A stretch of DNA of 64,000 nucleotides from contig CAZIJU010000003.1 of assembly GCA_964539745.1 (NCBI GenBank), positions 36,177-100,176 of the forward strand, written 5' to 3'. The translations under genes and the position numbers were made by a program. Positions 61,141 to 64,000 of the stretch are shown one piece after another. The stretch is from DSNY01 sp964539745 (GTDB lineage: Bacteria; Pseudomonadota; Gammaproteobacteria; Burkholderiales; Burkholderiaceae_F). Numbering within the stretch: the first letter of the stretch is position 1; every line of letters begins with the position of its first letter. The notes under the pieces were generated by a model. That model saw only the letters and a program-made list of their open reading frames with translations, had not been told where the DNA came from and did no database searches.

Positions 61141-61169
61141 TTGACGTTAACGTTAACGGCAACTAGAGT
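61141..61169 (+). promoter_or_regulatory. icmF promoter with palindromic spacer operator
   Basis: TTGACG and TAGAGT are separated by 17 bp. The spacer contains the perfect 14-bp palindrome CGTTAACGTTAACG (61145-61158). An operator between -35 and -10 is the hallmark of MerR-family control; from memory, LiuR-type regulators of branched-chain catabolism use similar ACGTTAACGT sites. The start of icmF is 117 nt downstream. Confidence 0.6.
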
Positions 61170-61285
61170 CGCCGCACCCGCTCAGGTCGCCGCCGTACGC
61201 CTGTCCGCGACCGCAGCCCGGTGCCACAATCGCCCGACCCGGTGCGCGCTTTCTCGCTGCGCGCCGCGGACGACGGAGCCTCGCC

Positions 61286-64000
61286 ATGACCGACCTCTCG
61301 GAAATCAAGAAGCTGGCTTCCTACCGACCGACGCACAAGGTGCGCTTCGTCACCGCGGCGAGCCTGTTCGACGGCCATGATGCATCGATCAACATCATGC
61401 GGCGCATCCTGCAGAGCATGGGCTGCGAGGTGATCCACCTCGGGCACAACCGCTCGGTCGAGGAAATCGTCACCGCGGCGCTGCAGGAGGACGTTCAGGG
61501 CATTGCGGTGAGCTCGTACCAGGGCGGGCACGTCGAGTTCTTCAAGTACATGATCGACCTGCTGCGCGATCGCGGCGGCGCGCACATCAGGGTCTACGGC
61601 GGCGGCGGCGGCGTGATCGTGCCCTCGGAGATCAAGGAACTGCACGCGTACGGTGTCGCGCGCATCTTCTCGCCCGAGGACGGCCAGAAGATGGGGCTCA
61701 CCGGGATGATCGGTCTGATGGTCGCCGAGTGCGACGTCGACCTGGCGCCGCTTGCGCCGAAGTCGCTCGACGCGCTTCGCGAGAAGGACCTCGACAAGCG
61801 CTGGCGTGCGCTCGCGCAACTGATCACCGCGCTGGAAAGCGGTCAGGTCGACTCACGCACGCGCGAGGCGCTGCACAAGGCGGCGGACACCGCGCGAGCG
61901 CCCGCGCTCGGCATCACCGGCACCGGCGGCGCGGGCAAGAGTTCGCTGACCGACGAACTGGTGCGGCGCTTCCGGCTCGATCAGGACGACGCGCTCACGA
62001 TCGCGGTGATCTCGATCGACCCCTCGCGCCGCAAGAGCGGCGGCGCGCTGCTCGGCGACCGCATCCGCATGAACGCGATCGGCCCTTGGCGCAAGGGTCC
62101 ACGCGTGTACATGCGTTCGCTCGCCACGCGCGAGGCGGGCACCGAAATCAGCCAGGCGCTGCCCGACGCGATCGCCGCGTGCAAAGCCGCGGGCTTCGAT
62201 CTGGTGATCGTCGAGACCTCGGGCATCGGCCAGGGCGACGCCGCGATCGTTCCGCACGTCGATGCGACGCTGTACGTGATGACGCCGGAGTACGGCGCCG
62301 CGAGCCAGCTCGAGAAGATCGACATGCTCGACTTCGCCGACTTCGTCGCGATCAACAAGTTCGACCGCAAAGGCGCGCTCGACGCGCTGCGCGACGTCAG
62401 CAAGCAGGTGCAGCGCAACCGCGGCGTCTTCGGCCAGAAGCCGGACGAGATGCCCGTGTTCGGCACGATCGCTGCGCGCTTCAACGACGACGGCGTCACC
62501 GCGCTGTATCACGCGCTGCTGCCGAAGCTCAAGGACCTCGGCCTTGCGCTCGGTCCTTCGCGCCTGCCGCTTGCGTTCACGCGGCACTCGACGCACCAGA
62601 CGCCGATCGTTCCGCCGCAGCGCAGCCGCTATCTCGCCGAAATCGCCGAGACGGTGCGCGGCTACAAGCGTCGCGCGCTCGAACAGGCCCGCATCGCGCG
62701 CGAGCGGCAGCAGCTCGTCGAGACGAAGCGGATGCTTGCGGAAATCCCCCCCTGCCCCCCTTTGCCAAAGGGGGGCGAAACGGCCGCGCTCCCGGTCCGG
62801 CCCCCTTCGGAAAAGGGCGCCGGCGACGCAGTCGCCGGGGGGATTTCGAGCGCAACCCCCGGCGAGGCCGCTTCAGCGATCGTCGCTGCCCTCGACCCGC
62901 TGATCGCCGACCGCGACGCCAAGCTCGACGCGCGCAGCCACAAGCTGCTCGGCATGTGGCCGCAGATGCAGCGCGCGTACGCGGGCGACGAGTACGTCGT
63001 GAAGATCCGCGACCGCGAGGTCCGCACCAAGCTCACACACACGACACTGTCGGGCAACAAGATCCGCAAGGTCGTGCTGCCGAAGTACGAAGACCACGGC
63101 GAGCTGCTGAAGTGGTTGCTTCTGGAGAACGTCCCCGGCAGCTTTCCGTACACCGCGGGCGTCTTCGCGTTCAAGCGCGAAAACGAGGACCCGACGCGCA
63201 TGTTCGCGGGCGAAGGCGACCCGTTCCGCACCAACCGCCGCTTCAAGCTGCTGTCGGAGGGCATGCCCGCCAAGCGGCTGTCGACCGCGTTCGACAGCGT
63301 GACGCTGTACGGCCACGATCCGGATCTGCGGCCCGACATCTACGGCAAGATCGGCAACTCGGGCGTGTCGATCGCCACGCTCGACGACATGAAGGTGCTG
63401 TACTCGGGCTTCGACCTGTGCGCCCCGAACACCAGCGTCAGCATGACGATCAACGGCCCGGCGCCGACGATCCTCGCGATGTTCATGAACACCGCGATCG
63501 ACCAGCAGATCGACAAGTTCCGCGCCGACAATCAGCGCGAGCCGACCGAGGACGAAGCCGAGAAGATCCGCGCCTGGGTGCTCGAGAACGTGCGCGGCAC
63601 CGTGCAGGCCGACATCCTGAAGGAAGACCAGGGCCAGAACACCTGCATCTTCTCGACCGAGTTCTCGCTGAAGGTGATGGGCGACATCCAGGAGTGGTTC
63701 GTCCACCACAACGTGCGCAACTTCTATTCGGTGTCGATCAGCGGCTACCACATCGCCGAGGCGGGTGCGAACCCGATCAGCCAGCTCGCGTTCACGCTCG
63801 CCAACGGCTTCACGTACGTCGAGGCGTATCTGGCGCGCGGCATGCACATCGACGACTTCGCGCCGAATCTGTCGTTTTTCTTCAGCAACGGCATGGACCC
63901 CGAGTACACGGTGATGGGGCGGGTGGCGCGGCGCATCTGGGCGGTCGCGATGCGCGACAAGTACGGCGCCAACGAGCGCTCGCAGAAGCTCAAGTACCAC
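61286..64000 (+). CDS. icmF: fused isobutyryl-CoA mutase (IcmF), 3' end outside window
   Basis: 905 codons are present of an expected 1080-1100. Order: B12-binding domain (SLFDGHDASINIMRR; His is the cobalt ligand), MeaB-like GTPase chaperone domain (GITGTGGAGKSS at about 215; NKFD), then the large mutase TIM barrel (STAFDSVTLYGHDP, ISGYHIAEAGANP). It interconverts isobutyryl- and butyryl-CoA (some members pivalyl- or isovaleryl-CoA) with adenosylcobalamin. CGGAG precedes the ATG. Residues about 486-521, between the GTPase and mutase parts, are encoded by an in-frame repeat element and are Pro/Gly-rich. The controlling promoter looks MerR-regulated. Confidence 0.93.
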   Translation, partial: MTDLSEIKKLASYRPTHKVRFVTAASLFDGHDASINIMRRILQSMGCEVIHLGHNRSVEEIVTAALQEDVQGIAVSSYQGGHVEFFKYMIDLLRDRGGAHIRVYGGGGGVIVPSEIKELHAYGVARIFSPEDGQKMGLTGMIGLMVAECDVDLAPLAPKSLDALREKDLDKRWRALAQLITALESGQVDSRTREALHKAADTARAPALGITGTGGAGKSSLTDELVRRFRLDQDDALTIAVISIDPSRRKSGGALLGDRIRMNAIGPWRKGPRVYMRSLATREAGTEISQALPDAIAACKAAGFDLVIVETSGIGQGDAAIVPHVDATLYVMTPEYGAASQLEKIDMLDFADFVAINKFDRKGALDALRDVSKQVQRNRGVFGQKPDEMPVFGTIAARFNDDGVTALYHALLPKLKDLGLALGPSRLPLAFTRHSTHQTPIVPPQRSRYLAEIAETVRGYKRRALEQARIARERQQLVETKRMLAEIPPCPPLPKGGETAALPVRPPSEKGAGDAVAGGISSATPGEAASAIVAALDPLIADRDAKLDARSHKLLGMWPQMQRAYAGDEYVVKIRDREVRTKLTHTTLSGNKIRKVVLPKYEDHGELLKWLLLENVPGSFPYTAGVFAFKRENEDPTRMFAGEGDPFRTNRRFKLLSEGMPAKRLSTAFDSVTLYGHDPDLRPDIYGKIGNSGVSIATLDDMKVLYSGFDLCAPNTSVSMTINGPAPTILAMFMNTAIDQQIDKFRADNQREPTEDEAEKIRAWVLENVRGTVQADILKEDQGQNTCIFSTEFSLKVMGDIQEWFVHHNVRNFYSVSISGYHIAEAGANPISQLAFTLANGFTYVEAYLARGMHIDDFAPNLSFFFSNGMDPEYTVMGRVARRIWAVAMRDKYGANERSQKLKYH
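62741..62847. repeat. 107-bp inverted-repeat element inside icmF
   Basis: Terminal arms GAAATCCCCCC (62741-62751) and GGGGGGATTTC (62837-62847) are exact complements. Inside are a 10-bp stem GCCCCCCTTT / AAAGGGGGGC (62754-62763, 62767-62776) and a 7-bp stem CGGCGAC / GTCGCCG (62821-62827, 62831-62837). The element reads through in frame as a Pro/Gly-rich linker of about 36 residues. It resembles the C/G-run extragenic palindromes common between genes in proteobacteria, here inside a coding region. Confidence 0.85.

Noticed and set aside
60951..61166. 71-codon plus-strand frame upstream of icmF
   Set aside because: It has no ribosome site, and its end runs into the -35/-10 promoter region of icmF; coding is unlikely.

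Overview
The window comes from a high-GC (roughly 70% by eye) proteobacterium. Gene content points to Betaproteobacteria, probably Burkholderiales: a fused isobutyryl-CoA-mutase type IcmF, a DUF3563 small protein, DUF934 beside a sulfite reductase, TAXI-type TRAP transport and a nasA/nirBD/nrt cluster. This placement is inference from gene content. A run of exactly 100 Ns (24444-24543) inside a repeat array marks a scaffold gap, so this is draft or metagenome-assembled sequence.

Layout. 1-4045: the 5' part of a LodA/GoxA-like quinoprotein oxidase fused to a von Willebrand A domain, then two decayed genes (an AAA/DUF4143 ATPase with a stop codon in its P-loop, and an acetyltransferase remnant). 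4046-9548: an NmrA-like NAD(P)-binding protein, a MalT-like LuxR regulator and a divergent ATP-dependent DNA ligase. 9565-14058 (minus): MFS transporter, AbfD/HpaB-superfamily protein, isochorismatase-like hydrolase, M28 peptidase, and a 27-codon P-loop stub. 14177-19586: complete histidine utilisation operon hutU-hutH-hutG-hutI. 19658-23172: two small proteins, a DadA-like oxidase and a class III aminotransferase. 23272-28463: TAXI solute-binding protein and fused TRAP permease separated by tandem hairpin repeats, then a cytosolic HtrA-like protease. 28480-34529: a Crp/Fnr regulator, a P450 and a cyclase/ATPase/TPR protein on the minus strand, divergent from an exported protein with a duplicated Cys/Trp motif. 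34688-36223: an ornithine cyclodeaminase-like protein and a small exported coiled-coil gene broken by a copy of the hairpin repeat. 36214-43136 (minus): assimilatory sulfate reduction (TauE-like exporter, cysI, DUF934, cysH, cysD, cysN) plus a ferredoxin-NADP reductase. 43353-44429: rhodanese, an IS110-type transposase remnant and dodecin. 44431-54106 (minus): nitrate assimilation, nasT - leader - nrtA-nrtB-nrtD-nirB-nirD-nasA. 54217-60226 (minus): a tripartite RND efflux operon. 60580-64000: DUF3563 protein and the first 905 codons of icmF.

How the genes work together. Sulfate and nitrate assimilation lie nearly side by side. Sulfate is activated by CysDN, reduced by CysH (APS-reductase type) and CysI; no CysJ flavoprotein is visible, so the neighbouring ferredoxin-NADP reductase may supply electrons. 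Nitrate is imported by NrtABD and reduced by NasA and NirBD. In front of nrtA the sequence shows a sigma-54-like promoter, a pair of ANTAR-type hairpins and an intrinsic terminator whose 5' arm overlaps the second hairpin, a readable antitermination switch for the NasT encoded just upstream. icmF has a -35/-10 pair with a perfect 14-bp palindrome in the spacer, as expected for a MerR-type (possibly LiuR-like) regulator.

Repeats have shaped the region. One hairpin family forms a tandem array inside the TRAP operon and breaks a gene at 35.7 kb, and a different 107-bp inverted-repeat element sits in frame inside icmF. No tRNA, rRNA or CRISPR array was seen.
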